Source of the DNA: Olleya sp. Hel_I_94
GTDB taxonomy: Bacteria > Bacteroidota > Bacteroidia > Flavobacteriales > Flavobacteriaceae
NCBI RefSeq assembly: GCF_007827365.1
Contig: NZ_VISI01000001.1
Location: forward strand, 64,501-128,500
Length of the DNA: 64,000 bases
Direction of reading: 5' to 3'
Shown here: one piece after another, positions 53,530 to 62,105 of the stretch
How positions within the stretch are numbered: position 1 is the stretch's first letter
How the letters are laid out: each line of letters starts with the position of its first letter
Notes under the pieces: generated by a model
What the model was told of the DNA's origin: nothing
Seen by the model: the letters and a program-made list of their open reading frames with translations, nothing else
The model's database searches: none
Position numbers and translations under genes: made by a program

Positions 53530-54249
53530 TTAAAATGTAGTTGAATATTTATACTTATTAGAAACAATTAGGCTTACTGTTTTGACTCCTGAATATTTAG
53601 CCTTAAAGAAAACAATCTCTTTTTCTTTAAAAATCATTTGTAATGCGTCAAAAGTATCCTGTTCTCCTTTTCTTTGACAATCATCTATCAAAATTACAAA
53701 CTCGCTTTCTTTGGTGAATTTTTCTGCCAAATAGAATATGTCAAATCTTGAGAATCGTTCACTACCATGAGGTCCATCCACAATATATAATTCTGCTTGA
53801 AAATCTATTTGATTTTTTAAGTCTTTGTAAGTATTGACACTAAATCCATTAATCTCTTTCCTTTCTAAAGGACAATGTATAAGACTCGTATTATTAGTTA
53901 ATTGAAAATTAGATTGAAAATGAATTTTCCAATCCATATTTTGCTCAATAACCACATATTTGCAATCATAATTTAAACCTTTAATACAAGATGAAATAAA
54001 CTTAGTAGATTCACCTAAACCAAATTCAATAATTGTTTTTGGTTTAAAATCATGCATTATTCTATTCAAAACATAAAAAAAAGCATAGTTACCTGCCCAT
54101 CTACCGATATTCAAACTCAGATTTTCTAAATACGATTTACCTCTGATACTATCATGGTATACGTTTGCCCAATCTAACTCTTTAAGCCAATCCTTTACAG
54201 TATATTCTTGCACCTCTTGTTTAATGTTCTTTCTTTTAAAAAAATTCAT
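53530..54249 (-). CDS. Class I methyltransferase-like protein
   Basis: The 239-residue protein shows a SAM-binding fold: PKTIIEFGLGESTKFISSCI (motif I with EFGxGxST), YKYSTTF terminus, CKYVVIEQNMDWKIHFQSN, IDFQAELYIVDGPHGSERFS and FVILIDDCQRKGEQDTF. The VDGPHG and IDD segments recall the Methyltransf_24/cephalosporin-hydroxylase group often found in polysaccharide loci. It may methylate a terminal sugar, which in ABC-dependent systems can cap the chain (inference). It abuts the wzt stop-to-start. Confidence 0.68.
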   Translation of the reverse strand: MNFFKRKNIKQEVQEYTVKDWLKELDWANVYHDSIRGKSYLENLSLNIGRWAGNYAFFYVLNRIMHDFKPKTIIEFGLGESTKFISSCIKGLNYDCKYVVIEQNMDWKIHFQSNFQLTNNTSLIHCPLERKEINGFSVNTYKDLKNQIDFQAELYIVDGPHGSERFSRFDIFYLAEKFTKESEFVILIDDCQRKGEQDTFDALQMIFKEKEIVFFKAKYSGVKTVSLIVSNKYKYSTTF

Positions 54250-55527
54250 TTAACTATGTTTTATTGAATAATCAAGCAAAATTTTACCTTGATTGTTAGG
54301 TACTTTTGCATCTGACTCATAATATTTTCCGTCTAAAATTTCAAAATCAAAAGCATTTTGTATCCAATCGGATACTTCTCCTTTACATTCCAAATATGTT
54401 GTCACATAATATATTCCTTTCTGTAGATTAAGCTTTTCTAATTCGAAACTAATTGTTTTTACAACATTGTTTTTTGATTTAACATCATAGGGAATAACCG
54501 ATGTACTGAGCCAAGCATATTTTTGACCTAAACTATCATCTATTCTAATATCTAATCTCACATCACAAACTTTAAAATTACTATTGTTAGAAATGTCAAA
54601 ACTTATAGAAAATGGAAGACCAACTGTACCATGGAAATCATTTCCTATGCTCTTAGTTTTTACAGAAGTAATTTTAATAACTCCATTACCTTTTCTTTCT
54701 AAACTTTCAAAATTTTCTTTTTCCTTTCGCATCTGACTAAGGTATAGGTTGATAATATTATCCACGCTACCTGTAGACCTTATTCTTCCTTTTTCTACTA
54801 AAATTGCTCTAGTACATAAATTTTTAATTGCCGACATATTATGACTGACAAACAAAACTGTTCTCCCCTCTCCACGACTTATATCTTGCATTTTACCAAT
54901 AGCCTTTTTCTGGAATTCGGCATCACCAACCGCTAACACCTCATCAATCACCAATATTTCTGGTTCTAAAAAGGCTGCTACTGCAAAAGCTAATCGTACA
55001 GTCATACCAGAGCTATAACGTTTAACTGGCGTATCTATATAGCGCTGACAACCTGAAAACTCGATAATTTCGTCAATTTTAGAAGAAATTTCTTTTTTAG
55101 TCATTCCTAAAATAGCTCCATTAAGATAGACGTTTTCTCTACCAGTCATTTCGCCATGAAATCCTGTACCCACTTCTAATAAAGACGCTATACGTCCTTT
55201 AGTTTTAATCTCGCCTGTTGTTGGTCCTGTGACTTTAGATAAAATTTTGAGCAAAGTAGATTTTCCTGCTCCATTCTTACCAATAATCCCTAAGACTTCA
55301 CCACGTTTAACTTCAAAATTAATATCTTGTAAAGCCCATACATACTCTGACTGTGCTTTAGTACTACGATCATTACTCTCGCCTACTTTTAAATAGGGAT
55401 CTGCTTTACCTCGTACTTTATGCCACCATCTATTTAAATCGTGACTGATGGTTCCTGTACCGACTAATCCTAAACGGTATTGTTTAGAGATGTGTTCTGC
55501 TTTTAAAATAATGTCTTTTTCTTCCAT
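54250..55527 (-). CDS. wzt: Polysaccharide ABC exporter ATPase Wzt with C-terminal domain
   Basis: The 425-residue ATPase powers export of lipid-linked glycan. The N-terminal NBD (~1-265) has ISKQYRLGLVGTG, Walker A GIIGKNGAGKSTLLKIL, LEVGTGFHGEMTGRENVYLN, signature YSSGMTVRLAFAVAA and Walker B ILVIDEVLAVGD, all typical of Wzt/TagH. The C-terminal ~150 residues form a beta-rich Wzt_C-like domain, which in O9a-type systems recognises the capped chain end. It sits 1 bp from the wzm gene and abuts the methyltransferase-like gene, which fits a capping/recognition model. Confidence 0.92.
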   Translation of the reverse strand: MEEKDIILKAEHISKQYRLGLVGTGTISHDLNRWWHKVRGKADPYLKVGESNDRSTKAQSEYVWALQDINFEVKRGEVLGIIGKNGAGKSTLLKILSKVTGPTTGEIKTKGRIASLLEVGTGFHGEMTGRENVYLNGAILGMTKKEISSKIDEIIEFSGCQRYIDTPVKRYSSGMTVRLAFAVAAFLEPEILVIDEVLAVGDAEFQKKAIGKMQDISRGEGRTVLFVSHNMSAIKNLCTRAILVEKGRIRSTGSVDNIINLYLSQMRKEKENFESLERKGNGVIKITSVKTKSIGNDFHGTVGLPFSISFDISNNSNFKVCDVRLDIRIDDSLGQKYAWLSTSVIPYDVKSKNNVVKTISFELEKLNLQKGIYYVTTYLECKGEVSDWIQNAFDFEILDGKYYESDAKVPNNQGKILLDYSIKHS

Positions 55528-55528
55528 A

Positions 55529-56407
55529 TTACACAGTATCTATAAAAGACTTTTCGGTTTTATTAAATATAACTAGTCCTATTAAAAACAAAATAACACT
55601 TATAACACCTGCGTAAATAAAATTGCTAAACGCAAAGCTTCCAACGCCCAAAGTCATCTGTCTAAATAACTCTATAATGGTTGTCATTGGGTTATAGGCT
55701 ACTAACCATGAATATTCTGGTAATTTCTCTTTAAAATAGGATAAGGGATACATCACTGCAGAACCATACATTAACAACTGTACACCAAAACCTACCAAAA
55801 AGGTTAAATCACGATATTTAGTGGTCATTGAAGATATAATCATACCTAAACCTAACCCTATTAAACCCATAAATATAATTAGTATAGGTAATAGTATAAT
55901 AGTCAGTTGTGGTACGGCATTACTGGCTGTATCTGTAAAAAACACAAAGTAGATATAAAACGAAATAAACACTAATAGCTGAATTCCAAATTTTATAAGA
56001 TTAGAAAACACAATAGATAAGGGTGTGATAACTCTAGGAAAGTACACCTTACCAAATATACCTTGATTAGCCTTAAAAGTATCACTTGTTCCTGTTAAGC
56101 AAGAGCTAAAATAGTTCCAAGAGGTGATGCCTGCCAAATTAAATAAAAAGGAAGGAATACCATTACCTGTAGGTATAGCAGCTAGATTGTTAAAGATTAG
56201 TGTAAAGATTACTGAGGTAAACAAGGGTTGTATAAAATACCACAAAGGGCCTAATATGGTTTGTTTATACTGTGTGATGATATCACGCTTTACAAATAAA
56301 AACAATAAATCACGATACCTCCATATCTCTTTAAAATTGAGATTTATAAGCTTTTTTTTGGGCGAAATGGTGTATAACCAATCTGATTTAATATGTTTAC
56401 TCTCCAA
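55529..56407 (-). CDS. wzm: Polysaccharide ABC exporter permease Wzm
   Basis: The 292-residue inner-membrane protein of the ABC2 family has six helices. Family segments are YRDLLFLFVKRDIITQYKQT, LGPLWYFIQPLFTSVIFTLI, TKYRDLTFLVGFGVQLLMYG and YNPMTTIIELFRQMTLG. With Wzt it would flip the completed or partly completed undecaprenyl-linked glycan to the periplasm. It lies 17 bp after wzc and 1 bp before wzt. Confidence 0.94.
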   Translation of the reverse strand: MESKHIKSDWLYTISPKKKLINLNFKEIWRYRDLLFLFVKRDIITQYKQTILGPLWYFIQPLFTSVIFTLIFNNLAAIPTGNGIPSFLFNLAGITSWNYFSSCLTGTSDTFKANQGIFGKVYFPRVITPLSIVFSNLIKFGIQLLVFISFYIYFVFFTDTASNAVPQLTIILLPILIIFMGLIGLGLGMIISSMTTKYRDLTFLVGFGVQLLMYGSAVMYPLSYFKEKLPEYSWLVAYNPMTTIIELFRQMTLGVGSFAFSNFIYAGVISVILFLIGLVIFNKTEKSFIDTV

Positions 56408-56424
56408 ATTTATTATTTTATTGC

Positions 56425-58881
56425 TTATTTAAATGGATTTAAAAATGCTATAATTTTTTTAGTAAAAGATGTATTCTTTTTTTCCTCCTCATGATACCCA
56501 TTACCATAAGCACCATAACCATAGCTATATCCATAACCGTAGCCATAACCATATTTTCCTTTTTGGTCATAACCATTATATAAAAAACTAATATTTTTAA
56601 CCTCTCCTTTTTTATGTTTATCGGTTATTAGAGATAGCATTTCTTTTTTGGTATAATCTTGACGGACAACATACAAAGAGGCATCTACATAATCTTTTAG
56701 CTCCAATGCATCAGCAACTAAGCCAACTGGTGGTGTATCCAATATAATATAGTCATACAACTCTTTTAATTCAGCAATAAACTGATCCATTTGTGCACCA
56801 ATAAGTAATTCCGATGGATTTGGTGGAATAGGTCCAGAGGTTATAACATCAAGGTTTTCAACTTTAGTGTGTTGCACAACTTCTTGCAAAGATTTTTGCC
56901 CAATCAAATAATTTACTGCACCTGTAGTATTGTCTATATCAAAATCTCCAAATATTTTAGGTTTACGTAAATCTAATCCAACTAATACTGTTTTTTTACC
57001 ACTTAAAGCAAATACAGTTGCAATATTAATTGAGCAAAAGGTTTTACCTTCTCCACTAACTGAAGAGGTAACCATAACAGTCTTAGTACCATTCAATTCA
57101 TGCTTTTTATACATAAACTGCAAACTAGATCTAATAGCTCTAAACGCTTCTGCAATAGCAGATTTAGGCTTATTATACACTGCTAAATTGTTTTCAGAGT
57201 CATTTTTACCAACAACACCTAATAATGGGATTTTAGCTAATTTTTCTAAATCATTTGGTGTATGAATTTTATTATCAAAAAATGTAATAATGAAAGACAA
57301 TAACAAAATAGGGATTAAAGCTGCTAAAATAGCAAATACATAACGTATATTAAGATTAACAGCATTACGTCCTTGACCAACATCTTTAGCTGGCTCAATA
57401 AAAATAATATCAGAAATATTTGAAGCTTTAATTAAATCAGCCTCACCTCGTTTAGCTAAATATAAATTATAAGTACTTTGACTTAATAAATATTCACGCT
57501 CAATAGCTTCTAATTTTTGCTGGTTTTCTGGTAGAGTTGAAAATTCTCGCTCTGAACTATATATTCTAGAGTTTAAGGATTGTAACTGAAAACCTATATT
57601 CGCTCTTACTGAAGCGATGTTTTCAATCATGACATTTTTAAGCGACTCTATTTGATTATTCAAATCATCAAATACAGACACATTATCCCTTACAGAAGTT
57701 TCTAAAGTAGATTTTTGGACAGATAAGGCTACTATATTAGAAATTCCTCCTATTATATTAGAATCATCAATACCTTGCAGAGCTGGTGCAGGAAAACTAG
57801 TAAAATCAGAACTAGTCAATAGATAATTTTTCAATAAATCATACGACATTAAACTTTCATTTAAAAGTTCTTTTTGAGTGTTATAGTCTTCTATTTTACT
57901 TGATAAAATCTCACTCTCACCTTTAATATCAAAAATTTTATTACTACGTTTAAAATCATTTAAGGAGTCCGCTTTTCTATTTAATTGCCCTTTAACACGA
58001 GCTAATTGTTTATCAATAAAAGCAACTGTATTAATTGCATATTGATTTTTTCGTTGGAGTTGGTCGCGCTCTAAAATAAAAACTGAAGTGTTAATATAGT
58101 CAACTATCTTAGATTTATTTTTATTAGTTAATCTGACTGTTAATAATGGTGAATTTTGCTGATTAGAAACCACATAACTATTTGAAAATTCAGATACGGT
58201 AGCATTAAAATTATTGTATTCTATAAAAAACTCCTCATTTTTTTTAATAGCTACATTACCTCTTTTTATTAGACTTCCTTTTAAAAAAGGCAAGTCAATG
58301 TATTCCTCAAACTTATAAATTTGAGAGAAAACCGAGGAAGACACTGAAAAAGATTTTATCTCTTTAGTATAAAAATTTTGCGCATTTACAGTTTCAGACT
58401 CTCCTAAATCATAAGATAACTTAAACGTTTCAGAATCTAAAAACTCAAGTTTTATAGGATGTCCGATCAATTGGTAAGCACTATCTAAACCTACAAATTT
58501 AAACTGATGACTGCCATATATATCTGTTTTGTAAAAACGACCTTGCTTTAGATAACTTAAATATAAATCTAAACTATCCACGACTTTTTCGTGATGCTTT
58601 CTAGATTTTAAATTTAACAGTACCTCTTGTACTTTTCCAGATATTCCTCCATAGTTAAAAATCAAACTAGTATTGGAAGTAAATAAAGGATTCTTATCAT
58701 CTTGCACTGTAAGAGAAGCTTCTATTGTATAAGGAAACTCCCTTCTGATATTCTGCTGATAAACAACATATAAGCCAACAATCAAAGCCAACAAAAACCA
58801 TTTCCAATAACTAATAGATCTAAAGATAAATGCTTTAAAATCAAAAATCTGACTATTATCTATCCCTCTTGGCTGTTCCAT
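56425..58881 (-). CDS. wzc: Wzc-like chain-length regulator with BY-kinase domain and Tyr-rich tail
   Basis: The 818-residue inner-membrane protein combines a polysaccharide co-polymerase and a bacterial tyrosine kinase. TM1 is ~25-42, a long periplasmic region with coiled coils ~290-470, and TM2 ~513-534. The kinase domain has Walker A SSVSGEGKT (606-614), A' VLVGLDLRKPK and B YIILDTPPVG. The C-terminal tail (777-796) is a near-perfect Tyr-Gly repeat with nine tyrosines, the expected autophosphorylation cluster, followed by a basic end. It is three bases downstream of wza. Phosphorylation of the tail normally controls oligomer state and polymer length. Confidence 0.94.
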   Translation of the reverse strand: MEQPRGIDNSQIFDFKAFIFRSISYWKWFLLALIVGLYVVYQQNIRREFPYTIEASLTVQDDKNPLFTSNTSLIFNYGGISGKVQEVLLNLKSRKHHEKVVDSLDLYLSYLKQGRFYKTDIYGSHQFKFVGLDSAYQLIGHPIKLEFLDSETFKLSYDLGESETVNAQNFYTKEIKSFSVSSSVFSQIYKFEEYIDLPFLKGSLIKRGNVAIKKNEEFFIEYNNFNATVSEFSNSYVVSNQQNSPLLTVRLTNKNKSKIVDYINTSVFILERDQLQRKNQYAINTVAFIDKQLARVKGQLNRKADSLNDFKRSNKIFDIKGESEILSSKIEDYNTQKELLNESLMSYDLLKNYLLTSSDFTSFPAPALQGIDDSNIIGGISNIVALSVQKSTLETSVRDNVSVFDDLNNQIESLKNVMIENIASVRANIGFQLQSLNSRIYSSEREFSTLPENQQKLEAIEREYLLSQSTYNLYLAKRGEADLIKASNISDIIFIEPAKDVGQGRNAVNLNIRYVFAILAALIPILLLSFIITFFDNKIHTPNDLEKLAKIPLLGVVGKNDSENNLAVYNKPKSAIAEAFRAIRSSLQFMYKKHELNGTKTVMVTSSVSGEGKTFCSINIATVFALSGKKTVLVGLDLRKPKIFGDFDIDNTTGAVNYLIGQKSLQEVVQHTKVENLDVITSGPIPPNPSELLIGAQMDQFIAELKELYDYIILDTPPVGLVADALELKDYVDASLYVVRQDYTKKEMLSLITDKHKKGEVKNISFLYNGYDQKGKYGYGYGYGYSYGYGAYGNGYHEEEKKNTSFTKKIIAFLNPFK

Positions 58882-58884
58882 ATT

Positions 58885-59682
58885 TTATAGATTTTTAGCT
58901 AAAAAATAAGTACTAACTAAAACTGAAAATATACTTGCTATAGTCGTTAAAGTTTGTGTCGCAGTTTGGCCACCTCCTAAAGACTTTCGCTTTAAAGGCT
59001 TGACCATAATAATATCGTTAGGTTGTATGTAATAAAACTCAGATTTCATGGCAGCCATATCAGTCAAATCAATATGATGAATTTTCTGTCCCTGTGGATA
59101 TTGTCTTAATATTAAAACATCTTTTCTATCACCTGTTTGAGTTATATCACCAGCGTTAGCAATAGCTTCAAGAATATTTACTCGATCTTGATACAAAACC
59201 TGTGTTCCTTTGTTCTCTATTTCTCCTAAAGTAGAATATTTTAACCCTGACAATTTAACGGTAACAAATATTTTAGCAGTCTCTTTTAAGTATTTTTGTA
59301 ATATTACAGTTTTAATTTTTTCTTCAACTTCATCAGTTGTAAAACCTAATACATTTATTTCTCCTAAAATTGGAAATTCAATATTACCGTGTAAATCAAC
59401 CGTAAACCCATCATAATATAATGATTGATCAGAATTACCTATTTCATTTGTTGTAGGATTAAAGATTTGAACTAAATCAGAAACCTCTTTCTTTTCAGCT
59501 TTAACATTTACACTTAACAAATCATTAACCTGAACACGATAAGGAGATGCTAAAGCCTGCAATTGCAACGAGTCGTTAATAACCGTACCTTTATCTTGCA
59601 AGTAAACAACATCTTTTTGAGTAATACATGAGGTACTTACAAGCCCAAGCACTAGGACAAGACACATTACAATTTGCTTCAT
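58885..59682 (-). CDS. wza: Wza-like polysaccharide export outer-membrane lipoprotein
   Basis: The 265-residue lipoprotein has a signal ending STSC (Cys19). A poly-export domain begins SPYRVQVNDLLSVNVKA and is followed by SLBB-type domains (STLGEIENKGTQVLYQDRVN, LEAIANAGDITQTGDRKDV). The C-terminus has a hydrophobic helix (TIASIFSVLVSTYFLAKNL). It would form the outer-membrane export channel with Wzc below. It is the first gene of the 32-kb polysaccharide locus, with an exact promoter 22 bases upstream. Confidence 0.93.
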   Translation of the reverse strand: MKQIVMCLVLVLGLVSTSCITQKDVVYLQDKGTVINDSLQLQALASPYRVQVNDLLSVNVKAEKKEVSDLVQIFNPTTNEIGNSDQSLYYDGFTVDLHGNIEFPILGEINVLGFTTDEVEEKIKTVILQKYLKETAKIFVTVKLSGLKYSTLGEIENKGTQVLYQDRVNILEAIANAGDITQTGDRKDVLILRQYPQGQKIHHIDLTDMAAMKSEFYYIQPNDIIMVKPLKRKSLGGGQTATQTLTTIASIFSVLVSTYFLAKNL

Positions 59683-59703
59683 TTTTACAGGTTTGTTAAT
59701 TCA

Positions 59704-59733
59704 CAAATATAACCTTTAGCACTTTAAAACAAA
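59704..59733 (-). promoter_or_regulatory. Promoter of the polysaccharide operon (wza)
   Basis: On the minus strand TTTG (complement of 59730-59733), 18 nt, then TATATTTG (complement of 59704-59711): an exact Bacteroidota consensus match ending 22 bases before the wza ATG. It is the only strong promoter seen between wza and the terminal sugar transferase gene. Confidence 0.7.
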
Positions 59734-59901
59734 ACAACTAACAGGGTTTTTGATTTTAAATTCAAAAATTAAGCACCATCCTTAACTATTATTGTTTTTA
59801 AAACCTTTTTTTAGTTACTAGATTATTAACCAAACAACTTTTCACTTTTAAATATTCTACATTTCACTTATAATAACCATCTTTGCTAAAAATTACACGC
59901 A

Positions 59902-61770
59902 TTGAATTATTTAACTGTAGAAAACATTGCCAAATCTTATGGCGAATTAACATTATTTGAAGGCTTATCTTTTAGCGTCCATAAAGACCAAAAGATTGCT
60001 TTTGTAGCTAAAAACGGAACAGGAAAAACCTCCATTTTAAAAATGCTTGCTGGTTTTGATGTTCCTGATACTGGTAATATTATTTACAGAAAAGATATTA
60101 AGGTTGCTTTTTTACCTCAAGAACCAATTCTAGACCCGGAATTAACCATTGAACAAACCATATTTAATGCCGATAATCCCGTTTTAGATATTATTAAAAA
60201 CTACGAAAAAGCATTACTTAATCCTGAAGATGAAGATGTTTACCAAAAAGCGTTTGAACAAATGGACAGACACAACGCTTGGGATTTTGAAACACAATAC
60301 AAACAAATACTTTTTAAGCTAAAATTAGACAATTTAGATCAAAAAGTTAGCGTACTGTCTGGAGGTCAAAAAAAACGTCTTAGCCTAGCTAATGCGCTAA
60401 TTAATAAACCAGACTTACTAATTTTAGATGAGCCAACCAACCATTTGGATTTAGAAATGATTGAATGGTTAGAAGCTTTTTTTGCCAAAGAAAACATCAC
60501 TTTATTTATGGTTACTCACGACCGCTTTTTCCTAGAGCGTGTGTGTAACGAAATTATAGAGCTTGATCATGGCGAATTATATAGTTACAAAGGAAACTAC
60601 TCCTACTACCTTGAAAAAAAAGAAGAACGTATAGCTAGAGAGCAAGTAGAAACTGGTAAAGCAAAACAACTTTTTAAAAAAGAATTAGTATGGATGCGTC
60701 GCCAACCAAAAGCACGTACTACCAAATCTAAATCTAGAATTGACGATTTTACCGAAATTAAGCACAAAGCATCCCAACGCAGAAAAGATCATGTTGTAGA
60801 GTTGGAACTAAACATGGAGCGTTTAGGAAGCAAAATTGTTGAATTAGTTAAGCTATCTAAATCCTTTAAGGACAAAGTCATTTTAGACAATTTTGATTAC
60901 AACTTTCAACGTGGAGAACGCGTTGGTATTATTGGTAAAAACGGAACAGGAAAATCAACATTCCTAAATATGTTAACCCAGACAACTGCTCCTGATAGCG
61001 GAAAAATATTAATTGGAGAAACAGTTAAATTTGGATATTATACCCAAGCAGGTATTACGCCAAAACCAGACCAAAAAGTAATTGATGTAGTTAGAGACTT
61101 TGGAGATTATATTCCGTTAAAAAAAGGAAGACAAATTAGCGCACAACAATTATTAGAACGCTTTTTATTTGACAGAAAAAAACAATATGATTTTGTCGAA
61201 AAACTAAGTGGTGGAGAACGTAAACGCTTATACCTTTGTACCATTTTAATACAAAATCCAAACTTTTTAATTCTAGATGAGCCTACTAACGACTTAGATA
61301 TTGTAACCCTAAACGTGTTAGAAGACTTTTTATTAGATTTTCCGGGATGTTTGATAGTCGTCTCTCACGACCGCTATTTTATGGACAAAATTGTGGATCA
61401 CCTATTAGTTTTTAAAGGCGAAGGTGAAGTAGAAAACTTTCCAGGAAACTACACAGATTATCGTATATACGAAGACAGTAAAGCACCTGAAAGCGACACT
61501 GATGCAGAAGATAAAAAAGAAAAGAAAAACTGGAAAAAAGACAGCAGCAAAGCAGCTCTATCTTACAACGAACAGAAAGAATATAATAATTTAGAAAGTA
61601 AAATAAAATCTCTAGAATTTGATAAAAAAGAGATTGAACAAAAATTCTTAAATCCAGATTTATCTCAAGATCAAATCACAGAATTGTCTGCTAAAATCCA
61701 AAAAATCATGGATAGCATCGAAGAAAAAGAAATGCGCTGGTTAGAATTGTCCGAAAAAATGGAAGAATAA
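59902..61770 (+). CDS. uup: ABC-F ATPase, Uup-like
   Basis: The 622-residue soluble protein has two ABC domains. The first has Walker A VAKNGTGKTSIL, LSGGQKKRLSLANAL and LILDEPTNHLD. The second has IIGKNGTGKSTFLNML, LSGGERKRLYLCTIL and LILDEPTNDLD. A charged linker (~235-300) and a C-terminal coiled coil (~555-622) complete the Uup-type architecture. ABC-F proteins act on ribosomes; Uup is also linked to DNA branch migration and transposon precise excision in E. coli. The start is TTG at 59902. It is divergent from the polysaccharide locus across 219 bp. Confidence 0.92.
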   Translation: MNYLTVENIAKSYGELTLFEGLSFSVHKDQKIAFVAKNGTGKTSILKMLAGFDVPDTGNIIYRKDIKVAFLPQEPILDPELTIEQTIFNADNPVLDIIKNYEKALLNPEDEDVYQKAFEQMDRHNAWDFETQYKQILFKLKLDNLDQKVSVLSGGQKKRLSLANALINKPDLLILDEPTNHLDLEMIEWLEAFFAKENITLFMVTHDRFFLERVCNEIIELDHGELYSYKGNYSYYLEKKEERIAREQVETGKAKQLFKKELVWMRRQPKARTTKSKSRIDDFTEIKHKASQRRKDHVVELELNMERLGSKIVELVKLSKSFKDKVILDNFDYNFQRGERVGIIGKNGTGKSTFLNMLTQTTAPDSGKILIGETVKFGYYTQAGITPKPDQKVIDVVRDFGDYIPLKKGRQISAQQLLERFLFDRKKQYDFVEKLSGGERKRLYLCTILIQNPNFLILDEPTNDLDIVTLNVLEDFLLDFPGCLIVVSHDRYFMDKIVDHLLVFKGEGEVENFPGNYTDYRIYEDSKAPESDTDAEDKKEKKNWKKDSSKAALSYNEQKEYNNLESKIKSLEFDKKEIEQKFLNPDLSQDQITELSAKIQKIMDSIEEKEMRWLELSEKMEE

Positions 61771-62105
61771 AATTAGACAGAAAAAGAACGATTATAACTA
61801 AAACAAAATAAAGCTAAAAGGGCTACTCCCAAAATCAATTAATAGAATTAAACATTGAAATGCAGTACTAATGAATGAAGCAATGAAACTATAAAGCGTA
61901 GCTTTAAGCACGCCATTGCGACAGTGAATGATATTTTAGTAATTTCCTCATTTCAATATGATTTTTTGGATTGGTTTATACTGAGCGTTGTCAATGAGTT
62001 TGTATCAAGACAAAGTGAACAGAAAGAATTTGTAACGATCTAAAAAGCCTTTCAGGAATAAACATTTGATCTTAATAAAAGAAAATAATAGCAAACAGCT
62101 ATCAG
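61771..62105. other. 335-bp non-coding interval
   Basis: No open frame of protein-like composition and no terminator were seen between the ABC-F stop and the methyltransferase start. The interval holds a nested foldback at 61854-61957 (listed separately) and about 150 bp of otherwise unremarkable sequence. No promoter with good spacing was found before 62106. Confidence 0.6.
61854..61957. repeat. Nested foldback element
   Basis: Four sets of complementary arms nest in order: ATTGAAATG (61854-61862) with CATTTCAAT (61949-61957); TACTAA (61866-61871) with TTAGTA (61936-61941); GCAATG (61880-61885) with CATTGC (61914-61919); and AAAGC-GTA-GCTTT (61893-61905) at the centre. The spacers are unequal, so the fold has internal bulges. 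It could be a small MITE/REP-like element or a structured RNA. Confidence 0.42.

Noticed and set aside
56494..56553. CRISPR-like or tandem-repeat array
   Set aside because: The repetition is explained by Tyr-Gly codons of the Wzc tail; no spacer-repeat structure was seen here or elsewhere in the window.
61960..62060. Possible remnant of an insertion sequence in the 335-bp gap
   Set aside because: No transposase fragment, target duplication or terminal repeats could be recognised beyond the foldback itself.
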